In this document: in pieces, positions 40,429 to 49,092 of the stretch
Layout: the number at the start of each line of letters is the position of its first letter
How positions within the stretch are numbered: position 1 is the first letter of the stretch
Assembly (NCBI RefSeq): GCF_002847525.1
Contig: NZ_PKKM01000005.1
Span: forward strand, 133,157 to 197,156
Reading direction: 5' to 3'
From: Schaalia odontolytica
GTDB taxonomy: Bacteria; Actinomycetota; Actinomycetes; Actinomycetales; Actinomycetaceae
DNA length: 64,000 nucleotides
Translations under genes and position numbers: made by a program
The notes under the pieces: generated by a model
The model's database searches: none
What the model was told of the DNA's origin: nothing
Seen by the model: the letters and a program-made list of their open reading frames with translations, nothing else

Positions 40429-42171
40429 TCACTCGGAGGGCGTCGTCTTCTGGATGAGCATGAGGAACTCAGCGTTGGACTGGGTTTCCTTGAGCTTGTC
40501 GAGGACCAGCTCGAGGCCCTGCTGCTGATCAAGGGTGCCCAGGACGCGACGGAGCCTCCACATGATGCGCAGCTCCTCGGGCTTGAAGAGCAGCTCCTCG
40601 CGACGGGTACCCGACGCGTTGAGGTCGATCGCGGGGAAGATGCGGCGCTCGGCGAGCTGACGCGACAGACGCAGCTCCATGTTGCCGGTGCCCTTGAACT
40701 CCTCGAAGATGACCTCGTCCATCTTTGAGCCCGTCTCCACCAGCGCGGAGGCGATGATCGTCAGCGAGCCGCCCTCGGAGATGTTGCGGGCAGCGCCGAA
40801 GAACTTCTTGGGCGGGTACAGTGCGGACGCGTCCACGCCACCGGAGAGGATACGGCCCGAGGCGGGCGCGGCCAGGTTGTAGGCGCGCGACAGACGCGTA
40901 AGCGAGTCAAGCAGGACGACGACATCCTGGCCCAGCTCGACCAGGCGCTTGGCGCGCTCAATCGCAAGCTCGGCGACGGTCGTGTGGTCCGATGCGGGAC
41001 GGTCGAAGGTGGAGGCGATGACCTCACCCTTGACGATCGAGCGCATGTCGGTGACCTCTTCGGGGCGCTCGTCCACGAGGACGACCATGAGGTGCACCTC
41101 GGGGTTGTTCAGTTCAATGGCCTTGGCCATCTGCTGGATGACCATGGTCTTACCGGCCTTGGGCGGGGAGACGATGAGGCCACGCTGGCCCTTGCCGACG
41201 GGGGCGACCAGGTCGATGACGCGCGGCGTGTAGGCCTTGGGCGACGTCTCCATACGCAGCTGCTCGGAGGGGTAGACCGGGGTCAGCTTGCCGAACTCGC
41301 GGCGCGCCTGCGCCTGCTCGATGGTCATGCCGTTCACGGAGTCAACACGCACGAGGGCGTTGTACTTCTGGCGCTGACGCTCGCCCTCGCGGGGCAGGCG
41401 CACGGCACCGGCGACCGCGTCACCGGCGCGCAGGCCCCAGCGGCGCACGTTGCCGAGCGTCACGTAGACGTCGTTCGGGCCGGGCAGGTAGCCGGAGGTG
41501 CGCACGAAGGCGTGGTTTTCCTGGATGTCGAGGATGCCGGCGATCGGCGCGAGGTTGTCCTCGCCGCCGCGCGCGGAGCGGGCCTCGCGGTTCTCACGAC
41601 CCTCGCCGCGGTTCTCGCGGTTCTCGCGATTCTCACGGCCCTCGCCGCGGTTCTCACGGTTCTCGCGGTCGCGACGACCACGGCGGCCGCGCTCACGGCG
41701 GGGGCGACGTGCCTCGGTGTCATCGCCGTCAGGCAGCTCGATGTTCAGGACGGTTTCGACGACGGTCGTGTCGGGCTCCGGGGTGGGCTCGGTGCGCTCA
41801 GCTGCCGGCAGGGGCAGGTCGAGGGTGACGTGCGCGGGCTCGACGGCGCCCTGGCTCACCGCGCGGCGGCGGCGAGAGCGTCGCGGAGCCTCGGCGGGCG
41901 CGTCGGCGGCGGGAGCCTGCTCAGCCGACTTGTCGGCTGCCGGCTTCTCGGCCTTGACAGCCTTCTTCTTGGACGAGGCAGGGGCGTCCTCGCGGGGACC
42001 CTTTTCCTGCGGGGTCGAGGCGCCGGCTCCGTTGCTCAGCAGCTCGATCAGCTGGGACTTACGAAGCTGGGAGATGCCCTTGAGGCCGCGGGAGGCGGCC
42101 AGAGCCTTCAGCTCAGGCAGCTTCATCGCCGACAGCGACGTGGTCGTCTCGGCGGAGGTTTCGTTGCTCAC
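40429..42171 (-). CDS. rho: Transcription termination factor Rho
   Basis: About 580 residues from GTG 42171 (AAGGA 7 nt upstream); an upstream in-frame ATG is unlikely. Hexameric RNA helicase. An N-terminal Rho_N helical domain ([21 protein letters not shown]) is followed by a long disordered insert of about 150 residues, first Lys/Ala/Pro-rich and then an Arg/Asn/Glu repeat, before the RNA-binding fold ([20 protein letters not shown]). The ATPase has Walker [16 protein letters not shown] and [13 protein letters not shown]. Large inserts here are known for actinobacterial Rho. It may regulate its own leader, as in other bacteria. Confidence 0.96.
   Translation of the reverse strand: MSNETSAETTTSLSAMKLPELKALAASRGLKGISQLRKSQLIELLSNGAGASTPQEKGPREDAPASSKKKAVKAEKPAADKSAEQAPAADAPAEAPRRSRRRRAVSQGAVEPAHVTLDLPLPAAERTEPTPEPDTTVVETVLNIELPDGDDTEARRPRRERGRRGRRDRENRENRGEGRENRENRENRGEGRENREARSARGGEDNLAPIAGILDIQENHAFVRTSGYLPGPNDVYVTLGNVRRWGLRAGDAVAGAVRLPREGERQRQKYNALVRVDSVNGMTIEQAQARREFGKLTPVYPSEQLRMETSPKAYTPRVIDLVAPVGKGQRGLIVSPPKAGKTMVIQQMAKAIELNNPEVHLMVVLVDERPEEVTDMRSIVKGEVIASTFDRPASDHTTVAELAIERAKRLVELGQDVVVLLDSLTRLSRAYNLAAPASGRILSGGVDASALYPPKKFFGAARNISEGGSLTIIASALVETGSKMDEVIFEEFKGTGNMELRLSRQLAERRIFPAIDLNASGTRREELLFKPEELRIMWRLRRVLGTLDQQQGLELVLDKLKETQSNAEFLMLIQKTTPSE
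41591..41668. repeat. Tandem 39-bp repeat inside rho
   Basis: Two near-identical 39-bp units (41591-41629 and 41630-41668), each beginning TTCTCACG, differ at only a few positions. They encode 13-residue units rich in Arg-Glu-Asn and Gly-Glu-Gly in the disordered insert. The length is a multiple of three, so copy-number change keeps the frame. Confidence 0.8.
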
Positions 42172-42301
42172 GAAGTGATCCTTACTGGAATGCGCCCACA
42201 GCGGGCGAGGTGATTGCTCAAGCACACGAAAAAGCTTGATCAGGAAGATGCGCAAAAGAGGCGCATCGCGAAGGCCGAAGTCGAACATTCGTCTCGACCT
42301 G

Positions 42302-42357
42302 AAAAAAATATAGCAAGACCGCCAGCCCGCTGTCGATCAGACGGCACGACTGGCGGT
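42302..42357 (-). terminator. Intrinsic terminator after thrB
   Basis: On the minus strand ACCGCCAG (42357-42350) pairs with CTGGCGGT (42325-42318), and the stem is followed by CTTGCTATATTTTTTT, ending at 42302. The T-run is one of the best in the window. It starts 31 bp after the thrB stop and separates hom-thrB from rho. Confidence 0.8.
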
Positions 42358-42388
42358 GCTTGCGCAGAAACTCACAGCGCGTAAATGC

Positions 42389-43339
42389 TCAGAATTCCAC
42401 CTTCGAGAGGCTTCCGCGGGTGATCTGCACGCCCTGGGGAGCCACGCCCATCGGGACGACTCGCCACCCGGCAGCCGCGGCATCCCGGCGGATGTCGGCG
42501 CCGACGGACTCCAGGGAGAGAACCGTCGGGCCCGCACCGGAGACGACGGCGGCAAAGCCAGCGCCGCGCAGCCAGTCGACGAGGGCAAGAGAGGGTTCCA
42601 TGGCGGCGCGACGCTGCTCCTGGTGCAGGCGGTCGCGCGTGGCCTCCATGAGGAGCGCGTGCAGGTCCGCTCCCCCGCTCGCCTGCGCATTGCCCGAGAG
42701 CACGGCGGCGAGCAGGGCGCCGCGGGCGACGTTGAAGCTCGCGTCGCCGTGGGGCACGGTTGCGGGCAGCGCGGCACGAGCGGCGGCGGTCCGCAGCTCG
42801 AAGTCCGGGATGAAGGCGACCGGGTGAATGCCCTCGGGCGGGGTCAGGCGTACGCTGCCCACCTCGGAGGTCTCCTCGTTCATCCAGGAGATGGTCGCAC
42901 CGCCGAAGACGGCGGGAGCCACGTTGTCGGGGTGGCCCTCCATCTGCGAGCCGATCTCGAGGATCTCCTGGCGGCCGAGCACGTCGGCGTCACCGATGAG
43001 GGCCCGCGCCAGCGTCACGCCGGCGACGATGGCGCTCGCAGAGGAACCCAGACCTCGAGAATGGGGAATGCGATTCGTGCAGTGCATGCGCACGCCCACC
43101 TGGGGCGCGCCGGCGCGGTCGAGCGCGAGGCGCAGGGCGCGCACGACGAGGTTATCCTCGCCCTGCTCGACGTTCCCAGCTCCCTCTCCCTCGACGACGA
43201 CCGAGGTGGCCCCCGTCGTCGCGTGGACCGACACCTCGTCCCACAGGTCGAGGGCCAGGCCCATGGAGTCGAATCCGGGGCCGAGGTTCGCGCTGGTCGC
43301 GGGAACCTTCACCGCGACGAAGTCATCACGCAGGCGCAC
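42389..43339 (-). CDS. thrB: Homoserine kinase
   Basis: About 316 residues from GTG 43339, which lies 1 nt past the hom stop and has GAGG upstream. GHMP kinase that phosphorylates homoserine in threonine synthesis. Motifs are KVPATSANLGPGFDSMGLAL at the N-terminus, the ATP loop IPHSRGLGSSASAIVAG and AAVVSGAGPTVLSL near the C-terminus. Partner of hom; thrC is not in this window. Confidence 0.95.
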   Translation of the reverse strand: MRLRDDFVAVKVPATSANLGPGFDSMGLALDLWDEVSVHATTGATSVVVEGEGAGNVEQGEDNLVVRALRLALDRAGAPQVGVRMHCTNRIPHSRGLGSSASAIVAGVTLARALIGDADVLGRQEILEIGSQMEGHPDNVAPAVFGGATISWMNEETSEVGSVRLTPPEGIHPVAFIPDFELRTAAARAALPATVPHGDASFNVARGALLAAVLSGNAQASGGADLHALLMEATRDRLHQEQRRAAMEPSLALVDWLRGAGFAAVVSGAGPTVLSLESVGADIRRDAAAAGWRVVPMGVAPQGVQITRGSLSKVEF

Positions 43340-43340
43340 G

Positions 43341-44648
43341 TCACTCACCCTCAACACGGATCGTGGAGGTCACCTCGCGCACCGCGTCGGAGACGGACAG
43401 CGCACGGGCGACGGCGCGCAGGTCGGCCTCGCGGGCGCGGTGGCTAGTCACGACGATGACGCAGGCGCCGGGCACCTCGTCGTTGCGCTGGTGTACGGAC
43501 TGGATGGAGACGCCGTGGCGGGCGAAGATTCCGGCAACGTCTGACAGGACGCCGAGGCGGTCCTCGACCTGGAGGCGGATCTGGTAGCGGGTGTGCGTCG
43601 AGCCGGGATCGAGGATCGGCAGGTGGGCGTAGACCGACTCGCGCGGGGCGTGCCCGCCGAAGGCGCGGTGGTGCGCCGCGGCGACGAGGTCGGACAGGAC
43701 CGCCGAGGCCGTGGGAGCACCGCCCGCACCCTGGCCGTAGAACATGAGGCGACCCGCAGCCTCGCCCTCGACGAGGATCGCGTTGAAGGCGCCGTCGACG
43801 GAGGCGAGAGGATGATCGGAGGGGACCTGCGCGGGGTGGACGCGCATGGCAACGCCCTCGCGGCCGTCCTCGCCGATGCGGCGCTCGGCGATCGCCAGGA
43901 GCTTGATGGTGTGGCCGACGCGCGCGGCCTCCTCCATGTCTTCCTTGGTGATGCTCGAGATGCCCTCGACGGCGACGTCGTCAATGCCGACGCGCGTGTG
44001 GAAGGCTAGGGACGCCAGGATGGAGCACTTGGCGGCGGCGTCGAAGCCCTCGACATCCGCGGTGGGGTCGGCCTCGGCGAACCCGAGGTCCTGCGCCTGC
44101 TTGAGAGCCTCCTCGTAGCTCAGCCCCTTGGTGCTCATCGCGTCCAGGATGAAGTTCGTCGTGCCGTTGACGATGCCCATCACGGTCGTGATGCGGTCGC
44201 CGGCGAGGGACTCGCGCAGGCCGTACACGACGGGGACGGCGCCTGCGACGGCGGCCTCGTAGTAGAGGTCGGCTCCGTTGGATGCGGCGGCCTCGTACAG
44301 CTCGGGGCCGTGCGCGGCCAGGAGCGCCTTGTTGCCGGTGACGACCGAGATGCCCCGGTTGAGGGCGCGCAGCACGAGGGTGCGCGCGGGCTCGATGCCG
44401 CCGATCAGCTCGACGACGAGGTCCATGTTGTCGATCGCCTCGGCCGGGTCGGTGGTCAGCAGCTCGCGGTCGATCGGAGCGTCACGCGGGGCATCCACAT
44501 TGCGGACGAGGACGCGGCGCACCTCCATTTCAGCGCCCGAGCGAGCGGCGAAATCCTCGCGGCTCGACTGAAGGATGCGAATGACCTGGCTACCGACGGT
44601 TCCGGCTCCAAGAACGCCAACTCCGAGGACAGGACGGGGTGCAGACAT
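43341..44648 (-). CDS. hom: Homoserine dehydrogenase with ACT domain
   Basis: 435 residues from ATG 44648 (AAAGGAG 10 nt upstream). Reduces aspartate semialdehyde to homoserine with NAD(P)H. The Rossmann loop is GVGVLGAGTVGSQVIRIL; the catalytic part has GIVNGTTNFILDAMS and AEADPTADVEGFDAAAKCSILA. A C-terminal ACT domain (about 350-435; DRLGVLSDVAGIFARHGVSIQSVHQ) would sense threonine. Coupled to thrB. There is no aspartokinase fusion. Confidence 0.97.
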   Translation of the reverse strand: MSAPRPVLGVGVLGAGTVGSQVIRILQSSREDFAARSGAEMEVRRVLVRNVDAPRDAPIDRELLTTDPAEAIDNMDLVVELIGGIEPARTLVLRALNRGISVVTGNKALLAAHGPELYEAAASNGADLYYEAAVAGAVPVVYGLRESLAGDRITTVMGIVNGTTNFILDAMSTKGLSYEEALKQAQDLGFAEADPTADVEGFDAAAKCSILASLAFHTRVGIDDVAVEGISSITKEDMEEAARVGHTIKLLAIAERRIGEDGREGVAMRVHPAQVPSDHPLASVDGAFNAILVEGEAAGRLMFYGQGAGGAPTASAVLSDLVAAAHHRAFGGHAPRESVYAHLPILDPGSTHTRYQIRLQVEDRLGVLSDVAGIFARHGVSIQSVHQRNDEVPGACVIVVTSHRAREADLRAVARALSVSDAVREVTSTIRVEGE

Positions 44649-44699
44649 AGGACTTTTTCTCCTTTGTGGGACGGGCACTGATACCAGTGTAGGCGGTCA

Positions 44700-44923
44700 A
44701 AGCCCCTCCCCTCTCCTAAGGACCTTGGTCCCACAATTTGACCGACGGAGACTTTGGGCCCACATCCTGAGACGGACAACATAGACTGTCGGTCGATATG
44801 GGTTGTGGAGAGTCCCCAAGCCGTAGGACAATAGGCCTAAGCGTTGGAATCCGACGCACATGGGAGTTTTGCTCCCGACATACCGTCCCCACAACGGGAT
44901 ACGGACATCCGAGAAGAGGAAGA
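44700..44923 (+). promoter_or_regulatory. Leader/promoter region of the pfl locus
   Basis: A 224-bp upstream region between the divergent hom and pflB. It contains the palindrome GGACCTTGGTCC (44720-44731), two spaced repeats of the type GGNCCCACA (44727 and 44756, 29 bp apart), a GACCGAC/GTCGGTC inverted pair (44740 and 44785 area), and a small hairpin GGGAG-TTTTG-CTCCC near 44861-44875. TTGTGG near 44803 and GACAAT near 44827 could form a weak promoter. No consensus FNR or Rex site was found. Oxygen-responsive control is expected from the gene content but not shown. Confidence 0.3.
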
Positions 44924-47029
44924 ATGACGACAGCAGACCAGAAGGCCTGGGAAGGTTTCGTAAAGGGTAACTGGTGCGATGAGATCGACGTGCGTGATTT
45001 CATCCAGCTGAACTACACCCCCTACGAGGGCGACGCCTCGTTCCTGGCAGGGCCGACAGAGAAGACCCTGCGCGTGTGGAACACTCTCGAAGAGAAGTAC
45101 CTCTCCGAAGAGCGCAAGGTGCGCATCCTCGACATCGACACGGACACCCCCGCCGACATTGACGCCTTCAAGCCGGGCTACATTAGCGAGGACGACGACG
45201 TGATCGTCGGCCTGCAGACCGACGCCCCCCTCAAGCGCGCGATGATGCCGAACGGTGGCTGGCGTATGGTCGAGACGGCCATCCACGAGGCCGGCATGGA
45301 GTACAACCCCGAGGTGAAGAAGATCTTCACCAAGTACCGCAAGACCCACAACGACGCGGTCTTCGACATCTACACGCCGCGTATTCGTGCCGCTCGTTCC
45401 TCCCACATCATCACCGGCCTGCCGGATGCCTATGGCCGTGGCCGCATCATCGGCGACTACCGCCGTGTCGCCCTCTACGGTGTTGACCACCTCATCGCCG
45501 AGAAGGAAAAGGACAAGGATCGCTACGCGAACGAGCCCTTCTCCGAGCACTGGGCGCGTTACCGCGAGGAGCACTCCGAGCAGATCAAGGCCCTCAAGAA
45601 GCTGAAGAACATGGCGCAGTCCTACGGCTACGACATCTCCGGCCCGGCCACCAACGCTCGCGAGGCCGTGCAGTGGACCTACTTCGGCTACCTGGCCTCC
45701 GTGAAGTCCCAGGACGGTGCCGCCATGTCGATCGGCCGTCTGTCCGGCTTCTTCGACATCTACTTCGAGCGCGATCTGAAGAACGGCACGCTGGATGAGT
45801 CCGGCGCGCAGGAGATCATCGACGCCCTCGTCATCAAGCTGCGCATCACCCGCTTCCTGCGCACCATCGCCTACGACCAGATCTTCTCGGGCGACCCCTA
45901 CTGGGCCACCTGGTCGGACGCCGGCTTCGGTGACGACGGCCGTACGCTGGTCACCAAGACCTCGTTCCGTCTGCTCCAGACGCTGGTCAACCTCGGCCCG
46001 GCCCCCGAGCCGAACATCACCATCTTCTGGGACGAGAACCTGCCCCGTGGCTACAAGGAGTTCTGCGCCCTCATCTCGATCGACACCTCGTCGATCCAGT
46101 ACGAGTCCGATCCGCAGATTCGCGCCCACTGGGGCGACGACGCCGCCATCGCCTGCTGCGTCTCCCCCATGAAGGTCGGCAAGCAGATGCAGTTCTTCGG
46201 TGCTCGCGTGAACGCCGCGAAGGCCCTGCTCTACGCCATCAACGGTGGCCGTGACGAGATGAGCGGCAAGCAGGTCATGGAAGGCTACGAGCCCGTCCAG
46301 GGTGACGGCCCGCTCGACTTCGATGACGTGTGGAAGCGCTACGAGGAGATGCTCGACTGGGTCGTTGGCACCTACGTTGAGGCCCTCAACATCATCCACT
46401 ACTGCCACGATCGCTACGCCTACGAGTCCATCGAGATGGCGCTGCACGACTCCGAGATCATTCGCACCATGGGCTGCGGCATCGCCGGTTTGTCCATCGT
46501 TGCCGACTCTCTGGCAGCCATCAAGTACGCGAAGGTCTACCCGATCCGCGACGAGACCGGCCTGGTCGTCGACTACCGCACCGAGGGCGAGTTCCCGACC
46601 TACGGCAACGACGATGACCGCGCTGACGACATCGCCGCGACCGTCGTCCACACCGTCATGGACAAGATCCGCGCGATCCCCATGTACCGCGACGCGGTCC
46701 CGACCCAGTCGGTCCTGACGATCACCTCGAACGTCGTCTACGGCAAGGCCACCGGCTCCTTCCCGTCGGGCCACCAGAAGGGCACCCCCTTCGCCCCCGG
46801 CGCGAACCCGGAGAACGGCATCGACACGCACGGCATGGTCGCCTCCATGCTGTCGGTCGGCAAGCTGGACTACAACGACGCGCTCGACGGCATCTCGCTG
46901 ACGAACACGATCACCCCGCAGGGCCTCGGCCGTTCCAAGGAAGAGCAGATCCAGAACCTGGTCGGCATCCTCGACGCCGGCTTCGTTCCGGACGATTCCT
47001 GCGCCTACGACGGTACCAAGGGCTACTGA
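44924..47029 (+). CDS. pflB: Pyruvate formate-lyase, catalytic subunit lacking the glycyl-radical domain
   Basis: 701 residues from ATG 44924 (GAAGAGGAAG upstream); an in-frame extension from 44798 is not part of the family. Splits pyruvate plus CoA into acetyl-CoA and formate. The barrel is complete: the thiyl pair Cys411-Cys412 in AIACCVSPMKVGKQMQFFGAR, FWDENLPRG, and ALHDSEIIRTMGCGIAGLS are present, as is the ILDAGF region. The protein stops at that point (CAYDGTKGY), where E. coli PflB continues about 60 residues to its radical Gly734. The missing part is encoded by the next gene. The frame ends in a true TGA, and the two pieces cannot be joined by a single frameshift because a 123-bp spacer with hairpins and a ribosome binding site lies between. 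Confidence 0.96.
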   Translation: MTTADQKAWEGFVKGNWCDEIDVRDFIQLNYTPYEGDASFLAGPTEKTLRVWNTLEEKYLSEERKVRILDIDTDTPADIDAFKPGYISEDDDVIVGLQTDAPLKRAMMPNGGWRMVETAIHEAGMEYNPEVKKIFTKYRKTHNDAVFDIYTPRIRAARSSHIITGLPDAYGRGRIIGDYRRVALYGVDHLIAEKEKDKDRYANEPFSEHWARYREEHSEQIKALKKLKNMAQSYGYDISGPATNAREAVQWTYFGYLASVKSQDGAAMSIGRLSGFFDIYFERDLKNGTLDESGAQEIIDALVIKLRITRFLRTIAYDQIFSGDPYWATWSDAGFGDDGRTLVTKTSFRLLQTLVNLGPAPEPNITIFWDENLPRGYKEFCALISIDTSSIQYESDPQIRAHWGDDAAIACCVSPMKVGKQMQFFGARVNAAKALLYAINGGRDEMSGKQVMEGYEPVQGDGPLDFDDVWKRYEEMLDWVVGTYVEALNIIHYCHDRYAYESIEMALHDSEIIRTMGCGIAGLSIVADSLAAIKYAKVYPIRDETGLVVDYRTEGEFPTYGNDDDRADDIAATVVHTVMDKIRAIPMYRDAVPTQSVLTITSNVVYGKATGSFPSGHQKGTPFAPGANPENGIDTHGMVASMLSVGKLDYNDALDGISLTNTITPQGLGRSKEEQIQNLVGILDAGFVPDDSCAYDGTKGY

Positions 47030-47038
47030 TCCACCATT

Positions 47039-47093
47039 GGCGGGGATCGATGCGCAACCCGTGTTGATCCCCGCCACCCACCACTCGTGGGTG
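47039..47093 (+). other. Two hairpins between the split pfl genes
   Basis: GGCGGGGATC (47039-47048) pairs exactly with GATCCCCGCC (47066-47075); just after it CACCCAC (47075-47081) pairs with GTGGGTG (47087-47093). Neither has a T-tract, and both lie 10-64 bp after the pflB stop. They may be an attenuator, a processing site or a stabilising element that sets the ratio of the large and small subunits. Confidence 0.6.
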
Positions 47094-47152
47094 AGCCGCA
47101 CTGCGACCCACCCAAGCCGGCACCGCCGGAGTCTCACAAAAGGAGAAATGTT

Positions 47153-47404
47153 ATGGCAACCAAGACCTACGAAGAGCGCCTCGCCGACATGAAGGCCGCC
47201 CGCGAAGAGCGCGGCGACAAGGAAGGCCTCTACCACGCGAACATCAACGTTCTCGAGGAGTCCACGCTGAAGGACGCTATGGAGCACCCCGAGAAGTACC
47301 CGAACCTGACCGTTCGCGTTTCCGGCTACGCCGTTAACTTCGTCAAGCTCACCCGTGAGCAGCAGCTGGACGTTCTGTCCCGCACCTTCCACCACTCGGC
47401 CTGA
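47153..47404 (+). CDS. grcA: Autonomous glycyl-radical subunit of pyruvate formate-lyase
   Basis: 83 residues with its own AAAGGAG 7 nt before ATG 47153. Residues 25-83 match the C-terminus of full-length [23 protein letters not shown], then [16 protein letters not shown] with the radical Gly58, and a conserved end [12 protein letters not shown]. Gly58 is 25 residues from the end, as in E. coli. The first 24 residues are charged ([20 protein letters not shown]) and have no counterpart in the PFL tail. It should dock in PflB and carry the glycyl radical set by PflA. E. coli YfiD/GrcA is longer (127 aa) and acts only as a spare part. Confidence 0.93.
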   Translation: MATKTYEERLADMKAAREERGDKEGLYHANINVLEESTLKDAMEHPEKYPNLTVRVSGYAVNFVKLTREQQLDVLSRTFHHSA

Positions 47405-47415
47405 TAGCTGATTGG

Positions 47416-47448
47416 AGTGGGGCGTCGGGCAACGCTCGACGCCCCACT
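47416..47448 (+). terminator. Hairpin after the glycyl-radical subunit gene
   Basis: AGTGGGGCGTCG (47416-47427) pairs exactly with CGACGCCCCACT (47437-47448) around a 9-nt loop, starting 12 bp after the stop. The tail ACTATGTCTG is not T-rich. It likely ends or limits the pflB-grcA transcript before pflA. Confidence 0.65.
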
Positions 47449-47541
47449 ACTATGTCTGCCCTTATCAGCGCGCACCGCTGACGATCCACGGCCTCGTTCC
47501 CATCACGACCACCGCGCCCACTCAACCGCGAAGAAGGAATC

Positions 47542-48420
47542 ATGTCGCAGCCCATCGCCCTCCCCACGTTCCGTGAGCAGGATTTCCAAGCTCCCCAATC
47601 CCGTACCGTCGGCGCTGGCGTCGAAGGTCTCGAGGAGATCACGGACCTGGAGCGCTCCGAGCGCCTGCGCCGCATGCGTGAGGGCACGCTGGGTTCCATT
47701 CACTCCTGGGAGCTCGTCACCGCCGTTGACGGCCCCGGCACGCGCATGACGGTCTTCCTCAACGGCTGCCCGCTGCGTTGCCTGTACTGTCACAACCCCG
47801 ACACCTTCCTCATGAAGGACGGCGCTCCCGTGTCCGACACGGAGCTGCTCTCGCGCATTGCCCGCTACCGCCGCATTTTCCGCACGACGAAGGGCGGTAT
47901 CACACTGTCCGGCGGCGAGGTCCTCATGCAGCCCCAGTTCGCCAAGCGCATCCTCATGGGTGCCAAGGAGATGGGCGTGCACACCTGCATCGACACCTCC
48001 GGTTTCCTGGGCGCAAACTGCGACGACGAGATGCTCGATGCCATCGACCTGGTGCTCCTGGACGTCAAGAGCGGCAACGAGGAGACCTACAAGAAGACGA
48101 CTGGCCGTTCCCTGGCGCCCACGATCGAGTTCGGCGATCGCATCGCGGCTCGCGGCGGTACGACCCGCATGTGGATCCGCTTCGTGCTGGTTCCGGGCCT
48201 GACCGACGACCCGGAGAACGTCCGCCAGGTCGGCGAGATCGTCTCGCGTTGGAAGGACGTCATCGATCGTATTGAGGTCCTCCCCTTCCACCAGCTGGGC
48301 AAGGACAAGTGGCACTCGCTGGGACTGGAGTACCACCTGGAGGACACGAAGGCCCCCACGCCCGAGGCCACCGAGGAGGTCCGCAACTACTTCCGTTCGC
48401 TGGGATTCCTGGTCCACTGA
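47542..48420 (+). CDS. pflA: Pyruvate formate-lyase activating enzyme
   Basis: 292 residues. A radical-SAM enzyme that abstracts hydrogen from the PFL glycine. The cluster motif is FLNGCPLRCLYCHNPD with Cys76, Cys80 and Cys83; GGITLSGGEVLMQPQFA and VLLDVKSGNEETYKK follow. Against E. coli PflA (Cys29/33/36) the enzyme has a 47-residue N-terminal extension rich in Glu/Arg. The ATG at 47542 has GAAGGA upstream. It lies 137 bp after grcA, so substrate and activase are grouped. Confidence 0.96.
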   Translation: MSQPIALPTFREQDFQAPQSRTVGAGVEGLEEITDLERSERLRRMREGTLGSIHSWELVTAVDGPGTRMTVFLNGCPLRCLYCHNPDTFLMKDGAPVSDTELLSRIARYRRIFRTTKGGITLSGGEVLMQPQFAKRILMGAKEMGVHTCIDTSGFLGANCDDEMLDAIDLVLLDVKSGNEETYKKTTGRSLAPTIEFGDRIAARGGTTRMWIRFVLVPGLTDDPENVRQVGEIVSRWKDVIDRIEVLPFHQLGKDKWHSLGLEYHLEDTKAPTPEATEEVRNYFRSLGFLVH

Positions 48421-48453
48421 CGCGAACGTACCGGGACCCCGGGAGGAAGCGGC

Positions 48454-49092
48454 TTAGGCTCGCTCCCCCGGGGTCCACGTGTGTCCGCGCCTTCCCCACC
48501 CGCGCTCGACGATGGCCTGCTGGGCCTCATCGGCATAGGGCGCCTCGAGGCGGTCAATGTAGAGAGTGCCCTGCAGGTGGTCGTATTCGTGCTGGAAGAT
48601 GCGAGCGAGCCACCCGCGGGCGCTGACCTCGATGGCGTTGCCGCCGATGTCGTAGCCGCGCAGGACCGCGCCGAGCGCGCGGCGCAGGGGGTAGCCGTAG
48701 CCGGGGACGGACAGGCAGCCCTCGGACTCGCGCACCATATCGGGTTGCGCGGGCAGGATGGCTCCCGCCCCCTCGGTGTCCCACACGAGGCCGAGCGTGG
48801 GGTTGACGACGACGCCGCTCAGGGCCGTGTTGAAGCCGCGCGCGGGTCCCTCATCGAGCTGGAGGACGTCGCGGTAGTGGGAGTCGAAGGAGCCGGCACC
48901 GCCGTACCTCCACACGAACACCTGGGAGCCGACGCCCACCTGAGGTGCGGCGAGGCCGACGCCGGGTGCGGCGTGCATAGTTTCGATCATGTCGGCGACG
49001 AGGTCGTGCAGCTCCGAATCAAAGGACTCGACGGGAGCTGCAGCCCGGTGCAGGACAGGCTCGCCGGTAATACAGATCGGCAGGATACTCAT
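48454..49092 (-). CDS. def: Peptide deformylase
   Basis: 212 residues. Removes the formyl group from N-terminal methionine. The three motifs are GVGLAAPQVGVG, SEGCLSVPGYGYP and QHEYDHLQGTLYIDR, with Cys and two His binding the metal. The C-terminus extends about 35 residues past the core. It converges on pflA with a 33-bp gap and is followed upstream by an acetyltransferase gene with a 4-bp overlap. Confidence 0.96.
   Translation of the reverse strand: MSILPICITGEPVLHRAAAPVESFDSELHDLVADMIETMHAAPGVGLAAPQVGVGSQVFVWRYGGAGSFDSHYRDVLQLDEGPARGFNTALSGVVVNPTLGLVWDTEGAGAILPAQPDMVRESEGCLSVPGYGYPLRRALGAVLRGYDIGGNAIEVSARGWLARIFQHEYDHLQGTLYIDRLEAPYADEAQQAIVERGWGRRGHTWTPGERA

Noticed and set aside
41588..41673. 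A CRISPR-like repeat
   Set aside because: The repeats are tandem, without spacers, inside rho, in frame with coding units. No CRISPR array was seen in the window.
44798..44923. An upstream, in-frame start for pflB
   Set aside because: The added 42 residues have no PFL similarity; AGAAGAGGAAG directly before ATG 44924 marks the true start.
46980..47153. Reading the short pflB as a frameshifted or nonsense-mutated full-length gene
   Set aside because: The missing part does not follow in any frame directly; a 123-bp spacer with two hairpins and a proper ribosome binding site precedes the second gene, which has its own 24-residue lead.
44837..47395. An 852-codon open frame on the minus strand across the pfl genes
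   Set aside because: It mirrors strongly supported PflB and GrcA coding sequence and has no recognisable domain; it arises from high-GC codon bias.
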